Shown: one piece after another, positions 27,727 through 36,016 of the stretch
Layout of the letters: each line of letters opens with the position of its first letter
Position numbering within the stretch: position 1 is the stretch's first letter
DNA from: Mycolicibacterium aromaticivorans JS19b1 = JCM 16368
GTDB lineage: Bacteria; Actinomycetota; Actinomycetes; Mycobacteriales; Mycobacteriaceae
Reading direction: 5' to 3'
Assembly: GCF_000559085.1 (NCBI RefSeq)
Contig: NZ_JALN02000001.1
Coordinates: 4,650,001-4,714,000, forward strand
DNA: 64,000 bases
The notes under the pieces: generated by a model
Database searches by the model: none
What the model was told of the DNA's origin: nothing
The model's input: only the letters and a program-made list of their open reading frames with translations
Translations under genes and position numbers: made by a program

Positions 27727-28923
27727 ATGACCGGCGCCAGTGCCGTGGACCTGTACTACGACCCGTTCGACTTCGCGATCGACGATGACCCGTACCCGAT
27801 CTGGAAGCGGATGCGCGACGAAGCGCCGCTCTATGTCAACGAGAAGTACAACTTCTATGCGTTGAGCCGGTACGACGACGTCAGCCGGGAACTGCACAAC
27901 TGGGCGACCTACCGGTCGGGACGCGGCACCACGATCGACGTCATCATGAGCGGTCTCGAGGTGCCGCCTGGTGTCATTTTGTTCGAGGATCCGCCGCTGC
28001 ACGATCTGCACCGGCGATTGCTGTCGAAGGTGTTCACGCCGCGGCGGATGGAAGCGATCGAAGACCGGGTGCGGGGATTCTGCGTGCGGGCCCTGGATGC
28101 GCTGGCCGGCGCCGAGCGTTTCGACGTGATCGCGGACTTCGGTGCTCTGATCCCGATGCGGACGATCGGCTACCTGCTGGGCATCCCCGAAGAAGGCCAG
28201 CAACACATCCGGGACAGCACGAACGCCGAAATCGGCCTGAAAGACGGCGCGTTTCAATCGGTGTCGGCCAGCGCGTTCGAGAACGCATACCAACTGTTCG
28301 CCGACTACATCGAGTGGCGGGCCGAGCACCCCTCCGACGATCTGATGACCCAGCTGCTCAACGCGGAGGTGGAAGAGGACGGTCAGCTGCGACCACTGAC
28401 CCGTCTGGAGGTGCTGACCTACACCAGCATGATCGCCGGCGCCGGCAACGAGACCACCACGCGCCTGATCGGTTTCATCGCCCAACTGCTGGCACAGCAC
28501 CCCGATCAGCGCCGCGAACTGGTGGCGGACCACTCCCTGATCCCCGGGGCGATCGACGAGGTGCTGCGCTACCAGGCGCCGTCACCGGTGCAAGCCCGCT
28601 ACGTCGCTTGCGACACCGAACAGCACGGCCAGCGCATTCCCGAAGGATCGATCATGTTGCTGCTCAACGGCTCGGCCAACCGAGACGAGCGGCACTATCC
28701 CCGCGGCGAGGAGTTCGACATCCACCGCACCGGCGCCCACCTCTCCTTCGGGCAGGGGTTGCACTTCTGCCTCGGCTCGTCGCTGGCGCGGATGCAGGCC
28801 CGGGTCGCGCTCGAGGAGATGCTCAGGCGCTGGCCGCAGTGGGATGTCGACCTCGAGAACGCCGCGATGGCGCACACCTCCAGCGTTCGGGGCTGGGGCA
28901 CGCTGCCGATGATCGTCGGCTGA
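27727..28923 (+). CDS. Cytochrome P450 (first of two in the cluster)
   Basis: A 398-residue soluble bacterial P450. The I-helix oxygen-activation motif AGAGNETTTR is at about residues 239-248, the ExxR motif lies in IDEVLRYQ, and the haem ligand is Cys348 in FGQGLHFCLGSSLAR. The opening DLYYDPFDFAIDDDPYPIWKRMR is characteristic of a P450 group common in mycobacterial catabolic clusters, but I cannot assign a CYP number. A GAGGAG ribosome binding site precedes the ATG. No ferredoxin gene is seen nearby, so electrons must be supplied from elsewhere. Confidence 0.92.
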   Translation: MTGASAVDLYYDPFDFAIDDDPYPIWKRMRDEAPLYVNEKYNFYALSRYDDVSRELHNWATYRSGRGTTIDVIMSGLEVPPGVILFEDPPLHDLHRRLLSKVFTPRRMEAIEDRVRGFCVRALDALAGAERFDVIADFGALIPMRTIGYLLGIPEEGQQHIRDSTNAEIGLKDGAFQSVSASAFENAYQLFADYIEWRAEHPSDDLMTQLLNAEVEEDGQLRPLTRLEVLTYTSMIAGAGNETTTRLIGFIAQLLAQHPDQRRELVADHSLIPGAIDEVLRYQAPSPVQARYVACDTEQHGQRIPEGSIMLLLNGSANRDERHYPRGEEFDIHRTGAHLSFGQGLHFCLGSSLARMQARVALEEMLRRWPQWDVDLENAAMAHTSSVRGWGTLPMIVG

Positions 28924-28925
28924 TC

Positions 28926-30155
28926 TCAGTCGCTGCGCGTCGCGACGCCGCGCAGCGAGGTGTCGCGGATGTGGATCAGTGCCGCTCGCGTCCCGGTGTC
29001 ACGCAGGATGTTCTCCGGGATCCAGCCGAGGCCGATCACGGCCCGCGCGAGCATCTCGGTCGACGGACCGTCGATCGTGAGCTCGCCGGAGTTGATCCCC
29101 TCGGCGAGAAGCGTTTCCATCTGACCGACCCGCGTCGAGAACAACCAGCCGGGATCCCGGGTGTCCGGCGGTGACTGCCGCATCCACGCCAACTGGATGC
29201 GGAACTCGTCGCCGAACCGGTCCAGCACGTTGGTGTGGATCCAGGACACGGCGTCGAGCTTCTCCAGCGGTGACGAGTCCGAGCCCAGGACGCCGGTCCA
29301 CCCCGGCTCCATCTTCTCGCCGAACGCCCGCATGATGTCGGTCAGCAGGTGATCTTTGGACCCGATCAGCCGGTACACCGTTCCGGTTCCCATGCCCGCC
29401 GCGGCGGCGATGTCCCGGATCGACGTGAATTCATAGCCCTTGCGGCCGAACTCGGCCCGGGCGACCGCCCGGACGCGGGCGGCGTCGTCTTCCGGGCCGT
29501 CAGCTGTCTGCCAGGACCGCACCACCTCGTCGGCGGCGCGGAATGCGGCCGATGCGTCGAGCTCGGCATCGCTGACCGCACGAGTGGCAAGGCCTTGCAG
29601 CATGATCGTGCACAGCAGCGCGGCGACCTTGTCGGGTCCGGCGTCATTTCGGATGACGTCGAGGCCGACGTGCAGCATGGTCTGGACGAAGCGGTCGGCG
29701 AGGATCGCGATGTCGACGTGCGATCCGATGTGACCGCTCCAGCGGGCGGCCCGCAGCGTCTGCAGGGTGGCCTGCAAGGTCGCAGAGGGACGCTGCCGGG
29801 CGAGGGCCGTCAGATCCGGGTCGTCGGACGGGAACTCGTAGAACGTCATCTGCAACGCCGCCCGGTGGGTCACCGCGCACTGGGCAATCGCCGAACCGAG
29901 CTCGACCAGACGGTCGAATGCCGATGTCGATCCGGCGTCGTCGAGCCGCTGCTCAGCCTGCCGGGCGATCTCATCGAGGTCGTCGTGATAACGCCGCAGC
30001 AACTCGACGAAGATCGCTTCTTTCGATTCGAAGTGGTGGTAGAGGCTTCCGGGCAGAATGCCTGCGGCGTCGGCGATCTCCTGCAGCGACGTCCGCAGTC
30101 CCGAGGTGGCGATCAGTGCGGCGGCGGACTGAAGTATGTCGCTACGCCTGCTCAC
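28926..30155 (-). CDS. Tandem-domain TetR regulator
   Basis: A 409-residue protein made of two complete TetR units in one chain. The first helix-turn-helix is SLQEIADAAGILPGSLYHHF (23-42), with its own ligand domain to about residue 210; the second is SIRDIAAAAGMGTGTVYRLI (245-264), with a second ligand domain. Ordinary TetR proteins are about 200 residues and dimerise, so this protein could bind one operator as a monomer. The GTG start follows GGAGGT. It sits between the two plus-strand operons of the cluster and is the natural candidate to bind the three 15-bp motifs. Confidence 0.88.
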   Translation of the reverse strand: MSRRSDILQSAAALIATSGLRTSLQEIADAAGILPGSLYHHFESKEAIFVELLRRYHDDLDEIARQAEQRLDDAGSTSAFDRLVELGSAIAQCAVTHRAALQMTFYEFPSDDPDLTALARQRPSATLQATLQTLRAARWSGHIGSHVDIAILADRFVQTMLHVGLDVIRNDAGPDKVAALLCTIMLQGLATRAVSDAELDASAAFRAADEVVRSWQTADGPEDDAARVRAVARAEFGRKGYEFTSIRDIAAAAGMGTGTVYRLIGSKDHLLTDIMRAFGEKMEPGWTGVLGSDSSPLEKLDAVSWIHTNVLDRFGDEFRIQLAWMRQSPPDTRDPGWLFSTRVGQMETLLAEGINSGELTIDGPSTEMLARAVIGLGWIPENILRDTGTRAALIHIRDTSLRGVATRSD

Positions 30156-30248
30156 GGCACCTCCAACCCGGACCGGATGTTTGGTAACGGTAGCAGAAGT
30201 GCGTGGCCCGGCATCGTTGACGAGGGGTTTGCGGCTGGGTACTGTCTG

Positions 30249-30263
30249 AACAAAAGTTAGGTT
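30249..30263 (+). promoter_or_regulatory. 15-bp cluster motif, copy C (upstream of SDR operon)
   Basis: AACAAAAGTTAGGTT on the plus strand, with AAC/GTT outer arms, 26 bp before the ATG at 30290. Only 2 of 15 positions (7 and 9) differ from copy B. TAGGTT again forms a possible -10 box. Confidence 0.6.
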
Positions 30264-30289
30264 TCACGCTACATGTCCGAGTGGGGTCC

Positions 30290-31198
30290 ATGTCGAGCAC
30301 GTCGATGTCGGGTGAACGCCGCAGTGTCGTCATCACCGGCGCTTCCCGCGGGCTCGGTCTGGCGTCGGCGGCGAATCTCTACCGGCGGGGTTGGCGTGTG
30401 GTCGCGGCGATGCGCTCGGTGGACACCGGTATGAAGGTGTTGCGAAAGGCCACCGGGGCCGGCGACGACGATCCGAGACTCGTCGGCGTCAGCCTCGACC
30501 TGACCGATCCGGGTTCGGTGACCGCCGCGGCGCGGACCATCGAGAATGCGGTGGGCGCACCGTACGGGCTGGTGCACAACGCCGGCATCTCCGCGGCGGG
30601 CATGGTCGAGGAGACGCCGACCGAACTCTGGGAGCGAATGTTCGCGACAACGATCTTCGGCCCGGTGCTGCTGACCAAGGAGCTGCTGCCGTCGATGCGC
30701 CGAGCCGGCGCCGGCCGCATCGTCCTGGTGTCCAGCCAGGGCGGAGTTCGTGGAATGCCGGCTACCGCAGCGTATTCCGCGGTCAAAGGTGCCCTGGAGA
30801 GGTGGGGGGAGTCGATGGCCGGCGAGATCGCACCGTTCGGCATCGGTGTGACGGTCGTCGTCACCGGCACCTACGACACCGAGATCATCACCGATGCGGG
30901 CACCACCGATTGCCGTGACCTGCAGGGCGTGTACGCCCGCCACCACCAGACCATGGACAAACGAGGCCGCGCCGCGATGAAGATGGCGGCGCGTTCCCCG
31001 GACAAGTTCGCCACGGGCCTGGCCAAGGCGCTCGACAGCAGGAAGCCCTTCGTCAAAACGGCGATCGGTCCGGACGCGCGAATGTTGGTGATCGTCAACC
31101 GGATATTGCCGTCGGCCGGACTGCACCAGATGACCCGGTTGATGATGGGTATTCCGCGGTTCGGCGCCATGAGATCAGGAGATACCCAGAGTGGCTGA
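30290..31198 (+). CDS. Short-chain dehydrogenase/reductase
   Basis: A 302-residue classical-type SDR. The nucleotide motif is VVITGASRGLGLASA near the N-terminus, NAG is in LVHNAGISAAG, and the catalytic Ser and Tyr-x-x-x-Lys are in VLVSSQGG and AAYSAVKGA. It oxidises or reduces a hydroxyl/keto pair. ATG 30290 is taken as start; GTG 30281 in frame is possible. It is the first gene of the operon that runs to the AveC-like protein and overlaps the aldehyde dehydrogenase start by 8 bp. Confidence 0.86.
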   Translation: MSSTSMSGERRSVVITGASRGLGLASAANLYRRGWRVVAAMRSVDTGMKVLRKATGAGDDDPRLVGVSLDLTDPGSVTAAARTIENAVGAPYGLVHNAGISAAGMVEETPTELWERMFATTIFGPVLLTKELLPSMRRAGAGRIVLVSSQGGVRGMPATAAYSAVKGALERWGESMAGEIAPFGIGVTVVVTGTYDTEIITDAGTTDCRDLQGVYARHHQTMDKRGRAAMKMAARSPDKFATGLAKALDSRKPFVKTAIGPDARMLVIVNRILPSAGLHQMTRLMMGIPRFGAMRSGDTQSG

Positions 31199-32675
31199 CA
31201 GCGCAGGCGTCCGCTTCGAAACCAAGATGATGATCGACGGCGCCCTGGTCGACGGTCAGGCGGGGACCTTCACCAACATCGACCCGGCCACCGAAGAGAT
31301 ACTCGGCGAGGTCGCCGACGCGTCGAAAGCCGACATGCGCCGGGCCATCGACGCCGCGCGGCGCGCGTTCGACCAGACGGACTGGTCGACCGATCATGCT
31401 TTCCGGCAACGGTGCCTGCTGCAATTGCAGGAGGCGCTGGAATCCGAACGGGAGGAGCTGCGCGAGGAACTGATCCTCGAGGTGGGCTGTCCGCGCGCCA
31501 TCACCCACGGTCCCCAGCTCGACGCCCCGCTGGCCGACGGGCTGCGCTACCCGGCCAAGCTGATCGACGAATATCCCTGGGAGACATCCCTGGGCGACAC
31601 GGTGGTGTCGGTCACGGGGGTGAACACCACCCGCAAGGTCTGGCGCGAGCCGGTTGGCGTGGTCGGTGCGATCGTCCCGTGGAACTTCCCGTTCGAGGTC
31701 GCCATCCACAAGATCGGCCAGGCACTGGCGACGGGAAACACCGTCGTCCTCAAGCCCGCGCCCGATACGCCGTACAACGCGACCCGGCTGGGCCGGCTGA
31801 TCGCCGAGAACACCGACATCCCGGCGGGTGTGGTGAACGTCGTCACCGCGTCGGACCACCTCGTCGGTGAAGAGCTCACGCTGTCGCCGAAGGTCGACCT
31901 GATCTCGTTCACCGGTTCGACGGTCGTCGGGCAGCGGATCATGGAGAAGGGCGCCGCCACCATGAAGCGGCTGTTCCTCGAGCTCGGTGGAAAATCGGCG
32001 ACCATCGTCCTCGAGGACGCGGACTTCGCGCTCGGGTGCATGATGGGCATCGCTCCGTGCATGCACGCCGGCCAGGGCTGCGCCAACCCCACCCGATTGC
32101 TGCTGCCGCGCTCCCGCTACGACGAGGGCGTGGAAATCCTGCGCGGCATCTATGAGGGTGTCTCCGCGGGCGACCCGCAGGACCCAGGCACGCTGTGCGG
32201 CCCGGTCATCTCCGACCGCCAGCGCAGCCGCATCCGCGGCTACATCGAGAAGGGTGTCGAGGAGGGCGCCACGCTTGTGGTCGGGGGCGCCGAGGCGCCG
32301 GCCGGGATGGACAAGGGATTCTTCGTCATGCCAACGCTATTCGTCGATGTCGACAACTCGATGACGATCGCGCAGGAGGAGATCTTCGGCCCGGTGTTGT
32401 CGGTGATCCCCTTTGACGACGCAGACGACGCGGTGCGCATCGCCAACGACAGCCCCTACGGTCTGGCCGGCAATGTGATGGCGGGCTCGCTGGATCGGGC
32501 TCTGTCGGTGGCCAGGCGGCTGCGGGCGGGCTTCATCGGTCTGAACGGCACCGCGGGCTACGGCGCCGACACCCCGTTCGGCGGCTACAAGGCCAGTGGC
32601 GTCGGCCGACAAAACGGCATCGCCGGATTCGACCAGTACACCGAGATCAAATCGGTTGCCTACCCTGCGAATTGA
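31191..32675 (+). CDS. Aldehyde dehydrogenase (NAD(P)-dependent)
   Basis: A 494-residue ALDH. Catalytic residues are visible: Asn165 in VPWNFPF, Glu264 in LELGGKS and Cys297 in GQGCANPTR; the NAD-binding FTGST stretch is near 240. It oxidises an aldehyde to the acid and is likely to follow alcohol oxidation by one of the neighbouring SDRs. GTG start with CAGGAG upstream, overlapping the SDR end, and followed by a P450 gene with 13 bp between. Confidence 0.93.
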   Translation: MADSAGVRFETKMMIDGALVDGQAGTFTNIDPATEEILGEVADASKADMRRAIDAARRAFDQTDWSTDHAFRQRCLLQLQEALESEREELREELILEVGCPRAITHGPQLDAPLADGLRYPAKLIDEYPWETSLGDTVVSVTGVNTTRKVWREPVGVVGAIVPWNFPFEVAIHKIGQALATGNTVVLKPAPDTPYNATRLGRLIAENTDIPAGVVNVVTASDHLVGEELTLSPKVDLISFTGSTVVGQRIMEKGAATMKRLFLELGGKSATIVLEDADFALGCMMGIAPCMHAGQGCANPTRLLLPRSRYDEGVEILRGIYEGVSAGDPQDPGTLCGPVISDRQRSRIRGYIEKGVEEGATLVVGGAEAPAGMDKGFFVMPTLFVDVDNSMTIAQEEIFGPVLSVIPFDDADDAVRIANDSPYGLAGNVMAGSLDRALSVARRLRAGFIGLNGTAGYGADTPFGGYKASGVGRQNGIAGFDQYTEIKSVAYPAN

Positions 32676-32688
32676 GGAGTCTTTTGCT

Positions 32689-33957
32689 GTGACCGATTTC
32701 GACGTGGTGGACTTCTTCACCGATCAGTCTCTGGTGCCCGACCCGTACCCCTACTTCGACCATCTGCGAGCGAAATGCCCGGTGACCCCGGCCACGGGCT
32801 TCAACGTGCTGGCCGTCACCGGATACGACGCCGCGCTGAGTGTGTACCGGAACCCGGCGTTCTCGTCGTGCGTTTCGGTGTCGGGACCGTTCTCCGGCAT
32901 GCCCATCACCCCGGGCGAGAGCGACGACGTATCGGAGTTGATCGAAAAACACGGCCCCAGTGCGCCGATGTCCGAACACATCGCGGTGCAAGATCCACCG
33001 CGGCACACCCGGACACGCAGCCTGATGAACACACTTCTCACACCCAAGCGCCTCAAAGAGAACGAAGACTTCATGTGGCGGCTGGCCGATCAGCAGCTGG
33101 ACACCTTCCTGGCCAAGGGTGAGTGCGAATTCCTGACCGACTACGCAAAACCGTTCTCGCTGTTGGTCATCGCCGATCTGCTGGGTGTACCGGCCGAAGA
33201 CCACGAGGAGTTCAAGCTCGTTTTCGCCGATCAGATCGTCGGCGAGGTGGGCAAGGACGCGCCGACATCCCATAATCCGCTGGAGTGGCTGAACGAGAGG
33301 TTCTACCGCTACCTCGACGAACGCCGGCGCGCCCCGCGCGAGGACGTTCTCACCGGTCTGGCGCTGGCCACATACGAGGACGGGTCGACACCCGAGCTCG
33401 ACGACGTGGTGAACCTTTCGACATTCCTGTTCGCCGCCGGTAGCGAGACCACGACGAAGCTGGTCAGCTCCGCGGTCCGGTTCATCGGCGACACTCCGGG
33501 TTGCGAAGAGGCGTTGCGCCACGACCGCAGCAAGATCCCGGCCTTCCTCGAAGAGACGCTGCGAATGGAAAGTCCCGTCAAAGCGCACTTCCGAATGGCC
33601 CGCACCACTACCACGATCAGCGATGTGACGGTCCCGGCCGGAACGGTCGTGATGATGCTGCCGGGTGCGAGCAATCGCGATGCGAACAAGTTCGAGAACC
33701 CGCACGAGTTCCGCGCCGACCGGCCGAACGTCCGCGAACACATCGCGTTCATCCGCGGGGTGCACTCGTGTCCCGGCGCGCCACTGGCCCGCGCGGAAGG
33801 CCGGATCTCACTGAACCGGATCCTCGATCGCATGACCGGCATCACGATCTCGGAAGCCGACCACGGCCCCGCCGAGAACCGGCACTACAGCTACGAGCCG
33901 ACGTTCATCATGCGCGGGCTCAGCGAATTGCACATCACCTTCGAGGAGAACCGATGA
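32689..33957 (+). CDS. Cytochrome P450 (second of two in the cluster)
   Basis: A 422-residue P450, clearly of another family than the first. The I-helix motif is FAAGSETTTK, ExxR is EETLRME, and the haem ligand is Cys361 in FIRGVHSCPGAPLAR. The start is GTG 32689, with GAGGAG 11-16 nt upstream. Its stop overlaps the next gene (ATGA), tying it to the mycofactocin-type SDR. Probably hydroxylates the pathway substrate; the CYP family is not assigned. Confidence 0.91.
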   Translation: MTDFDVVDFFTDQSLVPDPYPYFDHLRAKCPVTPATGFNVLAVTGYDAALSVYRNPAFSSCVSVSGPFSGMPITPGESDDVSELIEKHGPSAPMSEHIAVQDPPRHTRTRSLMNTLLTPKRLKENEDFMWRLADQQLDTFLAKGECEFLTDYAKPFSLLVIADLLGVPAEDHEEFKLVFADQIVGEVGKDAPTSHNPLEWLNERFYRYLDERRRAPREDVLTGLALATYEDGSTPELDDVVNLSTFLFAAGSETTTKLVSSAVRFIGDTPGCEEALRHDRSKIPAFLEETLRMESPVKAHFRMARTTTTISDVTVPAGTVVMMLPGASNRDANKFENPHEFRADRPNVREHIAFIRGVHSCPGAPLARAEGRISLNRILDRMTGITISEADHGPAENRHYSYEPTFIMRGLSELHITFEENR

Positions 33958-34835
33958 CCGGAAAGCTGGACGGCAAGGTCGCTTTCATCACCGGGGCGGC
34001 GCGGGGCCAGGGCCGTGCCCACGCGATCGCGATGGCACGAGAGGGTGCCGACATCATCGCGGTCGACATCTGCCGGGACATTCCCTCGAACCCCTATCCG
34101 TTGGCCACCCCGGACGACCTGTCGGAGACCGAACGGTCCATCAAGGAGACCGGTCGCCGGGTGCTGGCTAGGGTGGCCGACGTCCGCGAGCGCCACGAGT
34201 TGCGCGACGCTGTCGAGGCGGGCGTGGCCGACTTCGGCAGGATCGACATCGTCGTGGCCAACGCGGGCATCCTGCCGATGGCGATGGGACGGCCGCACGA
34301 TGCGATGTCGTTCGTCGACGCCAGCGATGTAGATCTGCTCGGCGTGATGAACACCGTCGCGGTAACCGTGCCGCACCTGCCCAACGGGGCGTCGGTCATC
34401 ATCACCGGGTCGACGGCGGGCATGATCCGCGGCACCACCGACAACCCGAACATGGGACCCGGCGGGCGTGGCTACGGGTGGAGCAAGCGGGTCATCATCG
34501 AGTACGTCGAAGAGATGGCGATCGCACTGGCGGACAGGATGATTCGGGTCAACGCCATACACCCGACGAACTGCAACACCCATCTGCTGCAGAACGACGG
34601 GATGTACAGCATGTTCCGGCCAGACCTGACACAGGCGGGCCAGCAGGCGACCCGTGAGGACGCCGAACCGTTGTTCACGATCTTCCAGGCGATGCCGATC
34701 CCATACATCGAGCCGGAGGACATGGCCAACCTCGGGGTGTTCCTGGCCAGCGACGACAGTCGCTACATCACCGGACAACAGATCCGGGTGGACGCCGGCT
34801 CGCTGCTCAAGTGGCCCAACGGCCCCGGGGGATAG
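33954..34835 (+). CDS. Mycofactocin-coupled SDR-family oxidoreductase
   Basis: A 293-residue SDR. The segment ITGAARGQGRAHAIAMAREG, then IIAVDIC and YPLATPDDLSET, is the signature of the mycofactocin-associated SDR subfamily, whose NAD cofactor is tightly held and re-oxidised through the redox peptide mycofactocin. The catalytic Ser is in IITGSTAG and Tyr/Lys in GYGWSKR. Such enzymes oxidise alcohols. Coupled to the preceding P450 (ATGA), so hydroxylation followed by alcohol oxidation is a reasonable reading. No mycofactocin biosynthesis genes are in the window. Confidence 0.87.
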   Translation: MTGKLDGKVAFITGAARGQGRAHAIAMAREGADIIAVDICRDIPSNPYPLATPDDLSETERSIKETGRRVLARVADVRERHELRDAVEAGVADFGRIDIVVANAGILPMAMGRPHDAMSFVDASDVDLLGVMNTVAVTVPHLPNGASVIITGSTAGMIRGTTDNPNMGPGGRGYGWSKRVIIEYVEEMAIALADRMIRVNAIHPTNCNTHLLQNDGMYSMFRPDLTQAGQQATREDAEPLFTIFQAMPIPYIEPEDMANLGVFLASDDSRYITGQQIRVDAGSLLKWPNGPGG

Positions 34836-34845
34836 GAACACAGCG

Positions 34846-34941
34846 ATGGGTGCGGTAATCATGCTCGGCGCGCTGTTCGGCCTCATTGTGCTGATCTTCG
34901 GACTGGTCATCTATCTCGATCCGGAAGCGCGCGACCGGTGA
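34846..34941 (+). CDS. 31-residue single-span membrane peptide
   Basis: A very small gene. The peptide begins MGAVIMLGALFGLIVLIF and ends with the polar DPEARDR, so it is one hydrophobic helix with a charged C-terminus. It begins 10 bp after the SDR stop, and its stop overlaps the start of the AveC-like gene (GTGA). This coupling and the clean hydrophobic profile argue that it is real and works with the downstream membrane protein, for example as a small subunit. No family recognised. Confidence 0.65.
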   Translation: MGAVIMLGALFGLIVLIFGLVIYLDPEARDR

Positions 34942-35714
34942 CGCCGGTGATGATCGCCGGCCAGACCTTCGCCTACGTCGGCGGATTCGTCCTGCTGGCC
35001 GTCGGTGTCTTCCTGAGCGTGCGGCGCGGGCGAATTCACCCCCTGCTGCTGGTGTCGATCTCGGCGATCTCGTTCTCATGGATCGAGGCGCCCTACGACT
35101 GGGCGATGTACGCCCAGTTCCCGCCCGCCCTGCCTCGCATGCCGTCGTGGTGGCCGATGAACATGACCTGGGGTGGCGGGCTGCCGTCCGCGGTGCCGAT
35201 CGGGTACATCTCGTACTTCGTGTTTCCCGCGCTGATCGGCGCCGCCATCGGCCGGCGGCTGGTCGAGCGGTTCGGCTGGCGCAGGCCGCAGACGCTTCTG
35301 ATCTCCGGCTTCGGCGTCGGCTTCTGCTGGGCGCTGTTCTTCAACGCGGTGATCGGCGCCCAACTGGGGGTGTTCTATTACGGCTACGTGATTCCGGGGC
35401 TGGCGATCTTCGAGGGCACCAAGCATCAGTATCCGATCTACGACTCGGTCGCGATGGGTGTGCAGATGATGGTGTTCGCCTACCTGCTGGGCCGCACTGA
35501 TGACCAGGGGCGCAACGTGATCGAGGCGTGGGCCGACAAGCGGTCGCCGAGCAGGGTCGGTGCCGGTGTCCTGTCGGTGGTGGCGGTGATCGTCGTGGGT
35601 CATCTCCTGTACGGGGCGGTGTTCGCTCCGCACCTCGTCACGAAGCTCGCCGGCTACGTCACCGTCGGTCCGACCGAGCAACTGTTCCCCGGCGTGCCGA
35701 ATCAGCCGCGGTAG
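34938..35714 (+). CDS. AveC-family (spirocyclase-like) membrane protein
   Basis: A 258-residue polytopic membrane protein with about six or seven spans. The blocks WIEAPYDWAMYAQFPP, GLPSAVPIGYISYF, EGTKHQYPIYDSVAMGVQMM and the C-terminal GPTEQLFPGVPNQP match the actinobacterial AveC-like family as I know it. AveC of the avermectin pathway is a spiroketal cyclase/dehydratase; the role of the mycobacterial relatives is unknown. It is last in the P450-SDR-peptide operon and translationally coupled to the 31-residue peptide. Family assignment is by recalled sequence pattern, not by a search. Confidence 0.7.
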   Translation: MTPVMIAGQTFAYVGGFVLLAVGVFLSVRRGRIHPLLLVSISAISFSWIEAPYDWAMYAQFPPALPRMPSWWPMNMTWGGGLPSAVPIGYISYFVFPALIGAAIGRRLVERFGWRRPQTLLISGFGVGFCWALFFNAVIGAQLGVFYYGYVIPGLAIFEGTKHQYPIYDSVAMGVQMMVFAYLLGRTDDQGRNVIEAWADKRSPSRVGAGVLSVVAVIVVGHLLYGAVFAPHLVTKLAGYVTVGPTEQLFPGVPNQPR

Positions 35715-35760
35715 ATCACCACGTGCTGCTGATGAAGACGACGCTGGGCGGCGCCGCGGT

Positions 35761-36009
35761 TCAGCCCTGAGCCGCCGGCGCGAAGAACTCCAGCGTGATG
35801 CCGTCCGGATCGCGGAAGCTCAGCCCGGAGCCGTAGTCTGCGTCCACGATTCCGCCGTGGCCGATGCCCAGCTCGTCGAGGCGGGCTTGCCAGCGCTCGA
35901 GGTCGGCGCGCTCCGCGCAGCCGAAGCCGACGTGATCCAGGCCGACGTTGTGCTCGCTGAACGGGCGATCCGACGGGGCAGTGGTGTGTTGCAGGCACAC
36001 CCTTCTCAT
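35761..36009 (-). pseudogene. VOC-family gene remnant (5' truncated)
   Basis: This reading frame encodes only the C-terminal half of a glyoxalase/VOC protein: VGLDHVGFGCAERADLERWQ, then a GLSFRDPDGITLEFFAP metal-ligand strand. The N-terminal repeat, which in normal 130-150-residue VOC proteins precedes it, is missing. Homology ends close to 36010, where the amidohydrolase gene ends (36017). An ATG at 36009 could express a fragment of about 82 residues, but a functional fold is unlikely. Confidence 0.6.
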
Positions 36010-36016
36010 GGTGGGT

